A stretch of DNA of 64,000 nucleotides from NP936 sp002726085. GTDB lineage: Bacteria; Acidobacteriota; Vicinamibacteria; Vicinamibacterales; UBA8438. The number at the start of each line of letters is the position of its first letter. The stretch's first letter is position 1. The notes beneath the pieces were generated by a model. That model ran no database searches. It saw nothing but the letters and a program-made list of their open reading frames with translations, and was not told the origin of the DNA. Shown piece after piece: positions 26,214 to 35,098 of the stretch. The stretch lies in contig DASCQF010000139.1 in the NCBI GenBank assembly GCA_036012905.1, positions 89,595-153,594 on the forward strand, read 5' to 3'. A program made the translations under genes and the position numbers.

Positions 26214-27353
26214 GTGCCCATCTCCGAGCCCGCTCAGATCGCCCGGATAACCGTCGACCCGGAGTATCGACCCGCCTGGTTCCAAGAGGACGCCGGCGCG
26301 CATGTGCCGCTCCCCCCGCGGAGCCTCACTCCACCGGCCGCCGAGCTACCCGGCGTCGTCGCGGTCTGGGCTGACACCCGGCATGGACGTCTTCCTCTTG
26401 TCAGCGTCGAGGCGGAACGCGGCCACATCCGGTACGACTGGACCGACTGGCGACGGTTCGTGCTCGGCGAGCACTACTGCACGCAGACGCGACCGCTCTA
26501 CACCCGCCTGCCGTTTCACTATCACCGCGTTCCCGGCGCCATCCGGCACGTCGCGGCGAGGGCCCTCCTGGCGCGCCAGTCACCGTCTACACAGGGCGAG
26601 ACGACTTTTCCGGGATTCCCGATCGAACAGGGCTTCGAGCTGCTCGCAGAAGTCTGGGCACGGGTCGGGGACGGACGCGAGGCCACTCCCCCCTCCAGTG
26701 AAATCATCCTGACGCACGACATCGACACGGGAGCGGGCTACCGGTGGGTCAAGCCGACTGCCGAACTGGAGCTCGCGCATGGGTACCGCTCGCTCTGGCA
26801 TGTGGTTGGCCGTGGCGAACCGCCAGACCATGCGGTGCTCGATTGGCTGGTCGAGCGGGGCTGCACGATTGGCCTCCACGGCTACAATCACGATAATCGG
26901 CTGGCCTTCCTTCCGGCCGACCGCATCCGCCGGCGGCTCGACGCCTGTCGTGGCCTCATCGAGCGCTACGACGCACGCAGCTTTCGATCGCCGTCCTGGT
27001 TCAGGAGCGACGCGCTATTCCGGGTCCTGCGGGATTACGGCATGGTCGACTACAGCCGGCTCGACACCGACCGCTCGTGCCCAGGCGGTGTCGGCGGCTG
27101 TCTGTGGACGAAACGGTTCAAATTGGATGGTCTGACCCACGTGCCGACCACTGTCCCGTTCGAGGACCCGCTCTACTGGGGCCGGTCCGCAGAGCAGCTC
27201 GTTGACTTCTGGTTGCCAAAGATCGCCTGGTTGCGAGCCTGTGGCGGCAACATCGTCGTCAATACCCACCCGGATCCGCAGTTCAGCGGAAATACGAGAA
27301 TGCTGCGTGCCTACGATCAACTTCTCACCGCCTTGTTCGACACCTGCCCATAA
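26214..27353 (+). CDS. NodB-like polysaccharide deacetylase family protein
   Basis: 379 residues from GTG 26214, immediately after the aminotransferase. The N-terminal 150 residues are unmatched. The rest has NodB motifs: LTHDIDTG at 166-173 (motif 1, metal Asp), GLHGYNHDN at 220-228 (motif 2, His-x3-His) and SFRSPSWF at 256-263 (motif 3, Arg-x-Pro). No signal peptide is visible, so it would act in the cytoplasm on a nucleotide- or lipid-linked sugar, or the family fold serves another hydrolysis. Linked genes suggest N-deacetylation of an acetamido sugar. Confidence 0.72.
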   Translation: MPISEPAQIARITVDPEYRPAWFQEDAGAHVPLPPRSLTPPAAELPGVVAVWADTRHGRLPLVSVEAERGHIRYDWTDWRRFVLGEHYCTQTRPLYTRLPFHYHRVPGAIRHVAARALLARQSPSTQGETTFPGFPIEQGFELLAEVWARVGDGREATPPSSEIILTHDIDTGAGYRWVKPTAELELAHGYRSLWHVVGRGEPPDHAVLDWLVERGCTIGLHGYNHDNRLAFLPADRIRRRLDACRGLIERYDARSFRSPSWFRSDALFRVLRDYGMVDYSRLDTDRSCPGGVGGCLWTKRFKLDGLTHVPTTVPFEDPLYWGRSAEQLVDFWLPKIAWLRACGGNIVVNTHPDPQFSGNTRMLRAYDQLLTALFDTCP

Positions 27354-27356
27354 CCG

Positions 27357-27373
27357 AAGACTGTGCCAGTCTT
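27357..27373 (+). terminator. Hairpin after the deacetylase-like gene
   Basis: A perfect 7-bp stem AAGACTG / CAGTCTT with loop TGC begins four bases after the stop codon. It lies between two convergent genes and could end the rightward operon. The following bases are GTTC, so no long T-run. Confidence 0.5.
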
Positions 27374-27433
27374 GTTCAGCCTACGAATCGCGCCACGCCC
27401 GGCGACGTGCTCAGCGGCCTCGAGGAAAGTGCA

Positions 27434-28024
27434 TCATGGGGAGCGCGCGTCATCGGCATGGCGAGTACCCTCCTCGCTCACACCGCTAGTCTCCGAGTGC
27501 ACGTTGTCGTAGTAGCGCCGGTAGTCGCGGATGAGACCCCGCCGAGCCAACCAGCCACCCAGCCGCCCGAACCAAGCCAGCACATAGTGCATGTGCCTCA
27601 GGTCCGTGAGCTCGATCAGGTTGCCGTCGAAATCCTTCGCGAAAAAGAGCGTGTGTCCGTTGGGCGACCGCTCCACCGGGCTCACGATCTCGACGCCTTT
27701 CTTCACCAGGTAGTCGTGCCACTTCTGTGTATTCCGAACATTGAAACATAGATGCGTCAGTCCCACACGGTTCCATGAGATCGCAGCGGGCGGCTGATCA
27801 GGGCGAAACTCGAAGATCTCCACGACCGCGCCGCCGGGCACACGGATCCAGCCGATCTTGCAGGTCGGCTGGTCCGAGGCGACACCGAAGAACGACCGCA
27901 CGCGCTCGGTGGGAGCGTCGGACACCCCCACTAGTGGGCAACCAAAGACGTCCCAGTAGAACCGAACCGCCTTGTTGAAGTCCGACACGGTGATGCCGGT
28001 ATGGCTGAATGATCGCACTCGCAC
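27434..28024 (-). CDS. VOC (glyoxalase/dioxygenase) superfamily protein
   Basis: 196 residues. The start is GTG 28024, preceded by AAGGAG eight bases upstream; the frame remains open further but only as the antisense of the GMC gene. Residues 4-145 form a two-module VOC fold: FSHTGITVSDFNKAVRFYWD with a metal-ligand His, GLTHLCFNV with the next, and a final KDFDGNLIELTD with the Glu ligand. It could be a lyase, isomerase or dioxygenase. About 50 extra C-terminal residues (RGLIRDYRRYYDN..) are unusual. Same strand and close spacing with the GMC and Gfo/Idh genes suggest a shared pathway. Confidence 0.78.
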   Translation of the reverse strand: MRVRSFSHTGITVSDFNKAVRFYWDVFGCPLVGVSDAPTERVRSFFGVASDQPTCKIGWIRVPGGAVVEIFEFRPDQPPAAISWNRVGLTHLCFNVRNTQKWHDYLVKKGVEIVSPVERSPNGHTLFFAKDFDGNLIELTDLRHMHYVLAWFGRLGGWLARRGLIRDYRRYYDNVHSETSGVSEEGTRHADDARSP

Positions 28025-28068
28025 GAGAGGTTCTCCTTGGCCGCACTCGAGGCGCCTGAAGGCCCTGG

Positions 28069-29604
28069 CTACCGGATCTTTGCTGAGCGCACGCCCAGCT
28101 CCGTCTCCTTGATGTGATCCGCGACCCTCAGCGCCTGCGCGGCGATTGTCAACCCGGGGTTGACGGCGCCCGACGCCGGGAAGAACGAGGCGTCGACGAC
28201 GAACAGGTTCTCGACGTCGTGGGACCGGCAATAGGAGTTGAGCACCGAGTCCCGAGCGTCGGTGCCGAAGCACAGCGTCCCACACTGATGCGTGGTGTTC
28301 TCGCTGTTGTGCGAGTGCACGTACATGAACCGAAGCCCCAGCCTACGTAACATCCGCTTGACTTCTCGCACCAGCCGGTCGTGGGCGATCCGATTGGTCG
28401 GCTGATAGTGAAGCTGAATGCGACCATCCACATCGACTGTCACGCGGTTCTCCGCCCGAGGCAGGTCTTCGGTCATAGCCAGCCAGTCGAGCCCGCGGGC
28501 GACCCAGTAGTTGAAGAACCACAACGGCACCCACGGCACGACGGTCTGGGCCATCACCCCATGGGTGCGACCCTGTGATTGAATCTGCCCGAGTGGGTAG
28601 CCGACGTCCGGACCACGCAGATAGAAGTCGTTGATGGCGACGGTCTTCTGAAACACCGTGGGATTCCGCCGAAACGGGTGATGCCCGGCCATCATGGTGG
28701 ACAGGTGTGCCATGTAGCGCCTCCCAACCAGCCCGGACGAATTCGCCAGGCCGTTTGGGTGTCGTTCTGTAGCCGACCGCAACAGCAACGCCGCCGAGTT
28801 CACCGCTCCGCAGGAGACCACCACGAGTGGCGCCTCGACGCGCCGCGTCTCTCCATCGTGCTCCACCTCGACTGCCTCCACGCGGCCGCCTGAGGGTGAG
28901 GTCAGTAACCGACGCGCCAGCGCCCTGGTCCACAACGTCACGTTCGGGCGCTGCTGGAGCGGCCGCACACAGCAGACGTCGGCATCACTCTTCGCGTGCC
29001 GCTGACAGGGGAAGGAATTGCAAGTGTCACACAGGATGCATCCGTTCAGCTCGCCGACACCACGTAGGCCCAGCGGCAGCGGCGTCGGGTGCAGCCCCTG
29101 CTCACGGATCTGGTCAAGATAGCGCGCGATGGTGTCAGCGTGCGGCACCGCCGGATGCGGAAATGGGCCTCTCGGTGGCTCGGTGGGGTCGTCTTCCGAC
29201 GCACCGTGCACCGCATACAGGCGCTCGGCACGCTCGTAGTAGGGCTCCAGCGTTTCGTAATCGATCGGCCAGGCGGGCGACACTCCGTCGACGTGCTCGA
29301 GTTCGCCAAAGTCCTCGCGTCGCAGCCGGTAGAGCACGCTGCCCCAGAATTTGGTATTGCCACCCACGCAGTAGTGGGTATAGGGCCGGAACGCCGTTCC
29401 ATCAGCATTGGTCCAGGTTTCCGTCGTGCGGTAGCGAAGATGCTTCCATACCGCCTCCGGATCCCAGTTCTCGGGCTCCTGGGGCAGGAAGTCGCCGCGC
29501 TCGAGTATGAGAATCTCTGCCGATGTGTCGGCGAGGGCATGAGCCAGCGTCCCCCCACCCGCGCCGCTACCGATGATGATGACGTCGTAACGCCCGGTCG
29601 GCAT
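28069..29604 (-). CDS. GMC-family FAD oxidoreductase
   Basis: 511 residues from ATG 29604. The dinucleotide motif is DVIIIGSGAGGGTLAHAL; HYCVGGNTKFWGSV is the GMC signature for FAD; ANSSGLVGRRYMAH follows. NTTHQCGTLCFG and the terminal ASGAVNPGLTIAAQALRVAD are the active-site His and Asn region of glucose-methanol-choline oxidoreductases. A four-cysteine patch (NGCILCDTCNSFPC) in the middle is noteworthy and could bind a metal or cluster. No signal peptide is seen. It would oxidise an alcohol, probably a sugar C-OH, and starts one base after the Gfo/Idh stop. Confidence 0.88.
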   Translation of the reverse strand: MPTGRYDVIIIGSGAGGGTLAHALADTSAEILILERGDFLPQEPENWDPEAVWKHLRYRTTETWTNADGTAFRPYTHYCVGGNTKFWGSVLYRLRREDFGELEHVDGVSPAWPIDYETLEPYYERAERLYAVHGASEDDPTEPPRGPFPHPAVPHADTIARYLDQIREQGLHPTPLPLGLRGVGELNGCILCDTCNSFPCQRHAKSDADVCCVRPLQQRPNVTLWTRALARRLLTSPSGGRVEAVEVEHDGETRRVEAPLVVVSCGAVNSAALLLRSATERHPNGLANSSGLVGRRYMAHLSTMMAGHHPFRRNPTVFQKTVAINDFYLRGPDVGYPLGQIQSQGRTHGVMAQTVVPWVPLWFFNYWVARGLDWLAMTEDLPRAENRVTVDVDGRIQLHYQPTNRIAHDRLVREVKRMLRRLGLRFMYVHSHNSENTTHQCGTLCFGTDARDSVLNSYCRSHDVENLFVVDASFFPASGAVNPGLTIAAQALRVADHIKETELGVRSAKIR

Positions 29605-29605
29605 C

Positions 29606-30586
29606 TTAACTAGACGAGGCTGCGCCCGGGGTGGCGTAGATTTGGTCCATGAGCCGCTGGTCGACTATGGCGGTCTCGAGGCTCATCTGAGGCGCCCGAT
29701 TCGTGTGGATCGCATCGAGGAAGTCCCGATACATCGCCTGGTAGCCGCGCATGTCGCGGAAACCCGGCAGGATCACTCGCGGCATCCCAGATCCTCTCAC
29801 CAGGACCACGGCCCCGTTGGACTCGAACGAGATAATACCGGCGCGTCCGAACAACTTCGACACTCGGAGCCCGCGTAGCAGCGAGGGCACCTCGCGTGAA
29901 TAGAAGAGCGCCCCCACCGCGTCGTTGTCATACCGGAAGGCCACCATCATGCTCTTGACACGTCTGTCTGGGCCGTCACTCGAAGCGCCGGGTTGGAACC
30001 CACTCGCCTCGGTCATCACAGGACCGAGGCTGTTGGCAAGATGCAACCAGTGAATTCCCTCTTCGAAGAACGCGTCCCCACCGGCCATCGTCTCGTCGTT
30101 CCGCCAGTCATCGGCCCTCTTGAACCGTTTGACGAGCGTCGTGAAGTGCGCGAACACCAACTCGCCTATCGCGCCCTCCCGCAGCAACCGACGCAGACAG
30201 ACCGCCAGTGGCTTGTAGTGATCATTCTCGCCAACCAGCACGACGCGACCAGCCCGATCCCGGGCGGCTTGCACGCGCTGGTAGTCCTCCATCCTGAAGT
30301 AGGCCGGTTTCTCGACCAGCACGTGCTTGCCGGCCGACAGCGCCTGTAACGTGAGGTCGAGATGAAATCGCGGCGGCACGGCGATAACCACCGCATCCAC
30401 TGCCGGATCTGCGATGGCTGCCGTGTAGCCTTCGTAACTTCCGGCACCGCGATAACTCCGGCGGTACGCTTCCGCCTTCGCACCGTCACGACTGGCGTAA
30501 CTCCGAACGACACCGTCGCCCAGGGCCTTCAGGTGCCGGCTGTGCACACCGGCGATGAAACCACAGCCGAGAAACGCGATGTGCAC
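29606..30586 (-). CDS. Gfo/Idh/MocA family oxidoreductase
   Basis: 326 residues from GTG 30586, with a GGAGATGAGG ribosome site just upstream. The Rossmann motif is IAFLGCGFIAGVHSRHL, EKPAY contains the conserved lysine, and EEGIHWLHLANSLG carries the His of the catalytic region. It differs from the WbpB-like enzyme at 24084, so it is a separate dehydrogenase. It leads a three-gene minus-strand operon with the GMC and VOC genes; together they look like a sugar oxidation or keto-sugar branch. Confidence 0.82.
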   Translation of the reverse strand: MHIAFLGCGFIAGVHSRHLKALGDGVVRSYASRDGAKAEAYRRSYRGAGSYEGYTAAIADPAVDAVVIAVPPRFHLDLTLQALSAGKHVLVEKPAYFRMEDYQRVQAARDRAGRVVLVGENDHYKPLAVCLRRLLREGAIGELVFAHFTTLVKRFKRADDWRNDETMAGGDAFFEEGIHWLHLANSLGPVMTEASGFQPGASSDGPDRRVKSMMVAFRYDNDAVGALFYSREVPSLLRGLRVSKLFGRAGIISFESNGAVVLVRGSGMPRVILPGFRDMRGYQAMYRDFLDAIHTNRAPQMSLETAIVDQRLMDQIYATPGAASSS

Positions 30587-30830
30587 CGGACCTCATCTCC
30601 TCCGTCAGTCAGTGACTCGCCGCCCTGATCTCGGCACGCCGCACCTGGGTGCACGAGCTACTTTGCGGCCAGTGCACGAATGCCTCATGCTGGGCGTACC
30701 ATTCGTCCTCCGCCCATCTGGCATCTCCTTCAGGGAGTCACCTCCACCCTCCAAGCCTCCCCTGTCTTCGAGCCAATCCGTACGCGCTACCGGCTCCTGG
30801 TCGTGTCCCGTCGCGCGTCCGTTTTGGCCC

Positions 30831-31817
30831 CTAATGTCGGATCCCTGGCAGCACGGCCGGCTCGTCCACCGGAGAGTCGAGCAGCTCCCGGATGTAATAG
30901 GTCGGCTTCCCTTGCGATTCGTGGTAGGTCCGCGCCTGCATCTCAGCCAGTAGACCGAGCGTTACCAACTGCAGGCCGGTAAAGACCAATAGGATCCCAA
31001 ACAGCAGCAATGGCCGATCGCCGATCGCCTGCCCGCCAAACAGCCGGATATAGCCCAGATAGCTGGTAATCGCAGCGCCGCCCGTCCCCATCAGCAGACC
31101 GACCAAACCAAAAATCTGCAAGGGTCTCGTCGAGTAGCTCAGCAGGAACTTCACGGTCGCAAGATCGAGGACCACGCGTACCGTCCGAGAAATGCCGTAC
31201 TTGGACCGTCCGTGACGACGCGGCCGATGATTGACGACCACCTCGGCGATGCGCACTCCCTGTTCACTCGCGATCGCCGGTATAAACCGGTGCATCTCGC
31301 CATACAGCCGGATCGCCTTGACGACCTCGGCGCGAAAGATCTTCAGAGAACACCCGTAGTCGTGCAGCCGCACACCGGTAGCGCGCGAGATCAGCGCGTT
31401 GGCGATGACCGATGGCAACCGGCGAGACAGCCAGGGATCCTTGCGGGCCTTGCGCCACCCGCACACGATGTCATTTCCCTCTTCGAGCTTGTCGACCATG
31501 CTGGGAATGTCCCGCAGGTCGTTTTGCAGATCGCCGTCAGCGGTCACGATGAGCCGGCCACGCGCACGAGCAAACCCGGCGGCGAAGGCCGCCGTCTGGC
31601 CGAAGTTGCGGCGCAACCGGATTACCCGGAGTCGCGCATCCGCCGCGTGCAACCGGGACAGCATCTCGAACGTGCCGTCTGTGCTGCCGTCGTCGACCAG
31701 CACCACCTCGAACGTCCGACCCCATGCGTCGAGCGTCTCGACCAGCTCGCGACACAACTCCTCGACGTTCGGGGCTTCGTCCAGGAGGGGGATGACTACG
31801 GAGAGATCTGGACCCAT
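30831..31817 (-). CDS. GT2 polyprenyl-phosphate glycosyltransferase (DPM1/ArnC-like) with two membrane helices
   Basis: 328 residues from ATG 31817. It shows LSVVIPLLDEAPNVE, LVDDGSTDGTFEML and TADGDLQNDLRDIP (donor and metal sites), VNHRPRRHGRSKYG (acceptor loop), and two C-terminal helices (about 230-295). The fold transfers a sugar from a nucleotide donor to undecaprenyl phosphate on the cytoplasmic side of the inner membrane. The sugar is unknown; it may provide donors to one of the GT-C enzymes. Confidence 0.87.
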   Translation of the reverse strand: MGPDLSVVIPLLDEAPNVEELCRELVETLDAWGRTFEVVLVDDGSTDGTFEMLSRLHAADARLRVIRLRRNFGQTAAFAAGFARARGRLIVTADGDLQNDLRDIPSMVDKLEEGNDIVCGWRKARKDPWLSRRLPSVIANALISRATGVRLHDYGCSLKIFRAEVVKAIRLYGEMHRFIPAIASEQGVRIAEVVVNHRPRRHGRSKYGISRTVRVVLDLATVKFLLSYSTRPLQIFGLVGLLMGTGGAAITSYLGYIRLFGGQAIGDRPLLLFGILLVFTGLQLVTLGLLAEMQARTYHESQGKPTYYIRELLDSPVDEPAVLPGIRH

Positions 31818-31884
31818 GAACAGTGCTAGAAGTATAGGTTCGACTGAGCACCATCGTCAACACAACTCATTGTATTGAAGTGGG

Positions 31885-32505
31885 TTACACGCCGGAAGCC
31901 GGGCGAGACGACGAGGATGAGCGGCCGCGCTGGCGCGCGAGGCAATAGGCTCCGCACCCAATCAGCGCCAGCACCGCCACTCCCAGAAACATCAGTGGCC
32001 CGTTCTCGCGCAGCAGCTCTATCGCCTGGTCTCCGTAGCGGACCGCCAGCGCGCCTTCGCCGAAGTAACGCATCCCACGTCCGACGGCGACCGCTCCGCT
32101 GAAGGTCAGCGCCGGCACCTTGGCAACCCCGGAGAGCAGCACGAACACCTTGAACGGCGCAGGAGGCGGCATCAGCGCAGGCACGATGACTGCCAGCACA
32201 CCGAACCGCTGGAACAACGCCAGTGCTCGCTCGACCCGGGAGCCGGAGAACCGTTTCCGCAGAGTCGCCTCGCCACCCTTGCGCCCCAGCCCGTAGAGCA
32301 CCAGACACCCACAAGTCGATCCCAAGGTCGCCATGGCCGCGTAATACGGCATCAGCGACTCGTCACGGGTGACCATCACGACGACGAGCACATCGTTTAT
32401 TTCAGGCAGCGAGAGAAACGACGAGTCGAGGAACGCGACTGCGAACAACCCGGGTCCACCGAGCGAGGAGGTGAGCGCCTCCAGCCAGCTGACGATGCGA
32501 CTCAT
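31885..32505 (-). CDS. DedA/VTT-family membrane protein (YqaA-like)
   Basis: 206 residues from ATG 32505. The VTT/SNARE-associated pattern is visible: an early helix (LGGPGLFAVAFLDSSFLSLP), then LGSTCGCLVLYGLGRKGGE, a loop ending RFGVLAVIVPALMPPPAPFKVFVLLSGV and a terminal helix, with a serine-rich tail. DedA-type proteins act in membrane lipid (polyprenyl-phosphate or phospholipid) flipping and homeostasis, which fits the neighbouring lipid-linked sugar transferases. Confidence 0.75.
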   Translation of the reverse strand: MSRIVSWLEALTSSLGGPGLFAVAFLDSSFLSLPEINDVLVVVMVTRDESLMPYYAAMATLGSTCGCLVLYGLGRKGGEATLRKRFSGSRVERALALFQRFGVLAVIVPALMPPPAPFKVFVLLSGVAKVPALTFSGAVAVGRGMRYFGEGALAVRYGDQAIELLRENGPLMFLGVAVLALIGCGAYCLARQRGRSSSSSRPASGV

Positions 32506-32586
32506 GAGAGACCCGTGATGAATCGGGGCGTAGTGAGCGGGACGCGCGATCGAGGGTTCGTCCGATCAGTATAGCTGATGCGCCAA

Positions 32587-32619
32587 ACCGACGAGCCGGC
32601 AGAACGCCGGCTCGTCGGT
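32587..32619 (-). terminator. Strong 14-bp hairpin after the outer-membrane barrel gene
   Basis: Perfect 14-base arms (ACCGACGAGCCGGC / GCCGGCTCGTCGGT) with a five-base AGAAC loop lie 19 bases past the barrel gene's stop on the minus strand. The downstream sequence is only weakly T-rich. The stem is the best hairpin in the window. Confidence 0.68.
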
Positions 32620-32637
32620 CCGCTGCGATGACACGAC

Positions 32638-33342
32638 TCAAAACCGCACGTTGAAGGTGAATGAGGTCGTCAGTCCACCCAGGTCGATTCGTTCGTTGAG
32701 AAACCCCTGGTCGATACCAACGACCCCCTGCACATCCTGATACCGGACCTCGACACCAACCGCGAAGCTGGATCCGGCCAGCACGCGGACGCCGCCCAGA
32801 TAGACCCCGCCGACGTCGTTGCCATCTGCAACGAACCGGTCGCGGAAGACATCAAAGGTGTCGAAGTCGACAAATTCCCCAACCTCGCTGTAGCGCCAGT
32901 TGAACAACCCCACGCCGACGCCAGCGTAGGGCTGAATCGTGTTTTGCATGCCGAACGGAAAGAAACGAGCGGTCGCCGTAACCGGCGTCACGCGCAGCTT
33001 GAAGTCCTGCTCGATCTCGGTACCATCGAAGTCGATGAAATCGTCGTACACACTCAAGACGGTTTGCTGGTAGAACCCGACACCGACTCCAGCTTCGAGA
33101 TAGTCTGCGAACCCGACGAGCCACTCGGCGCCAACGCTGGCGTTGTTGAATTGATCCAGATTGAAGGCGAAGAGTCCGAGGTTCTCGACAAGCACATCGT
33201 CTGCAGTCCGGGTCGCCTCGCCTCGCACAGCGAAATAGCCCAGGTTCAGACTCAACGAGCTCTCTTGGGCCGAGGCCGGCGCTCCGAACCCGAGAGTCAA
33301 ACCGGTCACCATGACAGCCGCGCGCATTACGCTTCTCGACAT
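32638..33342 (-). CDS. Outer-membrane beta-barrel protein (OmpW/OmpX-type)
   Basis: 234 residues from ATG 33342, preceded by GGAGAGG. The signal peptide ends at ASAQ. The rest alternates aromatic/apolar strands (SSLSLNLGYFAVRGEAT, NASVGAEWLVGFADYLEAGVG, FAVGVEVRYQDVQGVVG) and ends with the barrel terminus TTSFTFNVRF, a classic C-terminal Phe signature for the BAM machinery. Function not identifiable beyond an outer-membrane barrel. Confidence 0.75.
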   Translation of the reverse strand: MSRSVMRAAVMVTGLTLGFGAPASAQESSLSLNLGYFAVRGEATRTADDVLVENLGLFAFNLDQFNNASVGAEWLVGFADYLEAGVGVGFYQQTVLSVYDDFIDFDGTEIEQDFKLRVTPVTATARFFPFGMQNTIQPYAGVGVGLFNWRYSEVGEFVDFDTFDVFRDRFVADGNDVGGVYLGGVRVLAGSSFAVGVEVRYQDVQGVVGIDQGFLNERIDLGGLTTSFTFNVRF

Positions 33343-33515
33343 CGCACCTCTCCATGCGGGATGGCACCCCGCCACTGGCAGCCAGTCGCTCCTGGCGACA
33401 CTGGCAACGCACCCTGGTAGAGAGCAGGAATGATGCCAGCCGATCGAGACGGATAACCGCCTCTAATTCCAGGGGTTCGCGTGACGGTGAACGAGCCGGG
33501 TGTCCCAGTGGGAGC

Positions 33516-34463
33516 TCAGGTCGTCCGGTTTGGAGCACGGCCGTGTGAGGAGATCACGTCGATCATCTCGGCTTGCAGGTGTCCGTTCGATGCCACGATC
33601 TCTCCGCAACGTGTATCGAAGGCGGTCCCGTCGAGCCTCGACACGCGCCCGCCCGCCTCCTCGATGACGAGAGTGGCGGCCGACACGTCCCACGGCTGGA
33701 GCCCTCGCTCCCAGAAGCCGTCGAACCGACCGGCAGCCACGTAGCACAAGTCGAGCGCCGCCGAGCCAAGGCGCCGCACTGCGCGGGCCCGTGCCACGAA
33801 GGCGCCAAACAACCCCACCACGTCGTCCACCGTCTCGTGAACGTCGTAGGCAAACCCGGTGCACAGCATGGCATTCAACAGCGACGTGGCACCCGACACA
33901 CGGATCGGCGCGCCATTCAGCCACGCACCGACTCCCCGCTCGGCCGTAAACAGCTCGCGGCGAGTCGGGTCGAACACGGCTGCCACTTCAGGGCGCCCAT
34001 CCACCTCCAGTGCGAGGCAGGAGCAGAACAACGGCAGCCCGTGCGCATAATTGACGGTCCCGTCGATCGGGTCGAACACCCAGCGGTGCCGCGCCGTCGC
34101 TTCGTCGGCCTCATTCGCGAACTCTTCGGCCAGCACCGCGTGGCCGGGAAACCGTTCGGCGATCGTGTTGCGGCACATCCGCTCCACCTCGAGATCGACC
34201 TTGGTGACGAGGTCGATCGGTCCCTTCATGTCGATCTGCAGGTCGCCGCCGAGGTGCCGGAGCTGGATCTCGCCGGCACGCAGGACGATGTCGATCGCCG
34301 TGGCCTGCCACGCTGGGGGATGGGAACCGGGGGGGGATCCCGGTGTGGACTCGGGATGACGCGTCGGGGTTGATGTGGAACCTGGTGTGACCGTGGGCGA
34401 ACCCGGTGAAGCCCTCAGGCCGGTTTCTGATTTCTGACTTCCGGCGTCCGACTCCTCGGGCAT
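33516..34463 (-). CDS. Inositol-monophosphatase family protein (SuhB-like) with low-complexity N-terminus
   Basis: 315 residues from ATG 34463. The catalytic core begins near residue 55: AEEFANEADEA (metal Glu), then the signature FDPIDGTVNYAHGLP, and WDVSAATLVIEEAGGRVS near the C-terminus. Members hydrolyse inositol phosphate, PAP or histidinol phosphate. The first about 50 residues are Pro/Ser/Thr-rich and contain SQKSETG, which is encoded by a copy of the GAAGTCAGAA repeat described elsewhere. Hence the real start may be later, although no later ATG/GTG suits. The gene begins five bases inside the intergenic gap after an anti-sigma-type ATPase. Confidence 0.85.
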   Translation of the reverse strand: MPEESDAGSQKSETGLRASPGSPTVTPGSTSTPTRHPESTPGSPPGSHPPAWQATAIDIVLRAGEIQLRHLGGDLQIDMKGPIDLVTKVDLEVERMCRNTIAERFPGHAVLAEEFANEADEATARHRWVFDPIDGTVNYAHGLPLFCSCLALEVDGRPEVAAVFDPTRRELFTAERGVGAWLNGAPIRVSGATSLLNAMLCTGFAYDVHETVDDVVGLFGAFVARARAVRRLGSAALDLCYVAAGRFDGFWERGLQPWDVSAATLVIEEAGGRVSRLDGTAFDTRCGEIVASNGHLQAEMIDVISSHGRAPNRTT

Positions 34464-34467
34464 CTCC

Positions 34468-34911
34468 CTAGGAGTTCGCGGTGCCAAGACACTTGACCAT
34501 GACCACTTCCATGCCGCCTTCGGGCGCGCGCTGGAGGCGTAGGTCATCCATGAAGTTGCGCATGAAGAAGATGCCGCGACCGCTCGACTTCAGCAGGTTC
34601 TCTGGAGCCAACGGGTCGGCTACCTCGACCGGGTCGAACCCCTCGCCCTGATCGACGACACGGACCGTCAATCGGGTGGGCTCGTCGGCCGGCGCCACAG
34701 TGAACTCGACCGTGACCCGTTTCTCCTCGACTTCCTGGTTGCCGTGCTTGATGGCGTTGATCACCGACTCGCGCACCGCAACGCTGACCCAATGGGTCGA
34801 ATCGTCGTCGAACTCTATCATTCGTCCCATTTCGTCACTAACAACCTGGACGAAATCCAGCATGTCGAAGTGGCTTCGAAACTCGAGACGTATGACGCTG
34901 TCGGTGACCAT
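34468..34911 (-). CDS. Anti-sigma regulatory factor, HATPase_c_2 (RsbW/SpoIIAB-like)
   Basis: 147 residues from ATG 34911. ATP-binding motifs of GHKL serine kinases are clear: SVAVRESVINAIKHGN (N-box), VVDQGEGFDP (G1) and SGRGIFFMRNFMD (G2). Such small proteins bind sigma factors or phosphorylate anti-anti-sigma factors. No sigma factor or STAS antagonist is adjacent, so its partner is elsewhere. It is divergent from aroA and precedes the SuhB-like gene. Confidence 0.88.
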   Translation of the reverse strand: MVTDSVIRLEFRSHFDMLDFVQVVSDEMGRMIEFDDDSTHWVSVAVRESVINAIKHGNQEVEEKRVTVEFTVAPADEPTRLTVRVVDQGEGFDPVEVADPLAPENLLKSSGRGIFFMRNFMDDLRLQRAPEGGMEVVMVKCLGTANS

Positions 34912-35098
34912 TCCGCTAGAATTCTACACGTCTGCACGCGCCACCGCCGACACGGTGGGCGCCAGATCGATCCGCTCGTGGCTTCAGCTCGATATCCACG
35001 GCGCCACCATTTTTAACATACCGCTCGGGCCCCGGTTGGTGCAAGCACTCGCCCGTCGAACGCAGTTGACGCTCGGCACGGGCTGTTATAGTGCTCCG

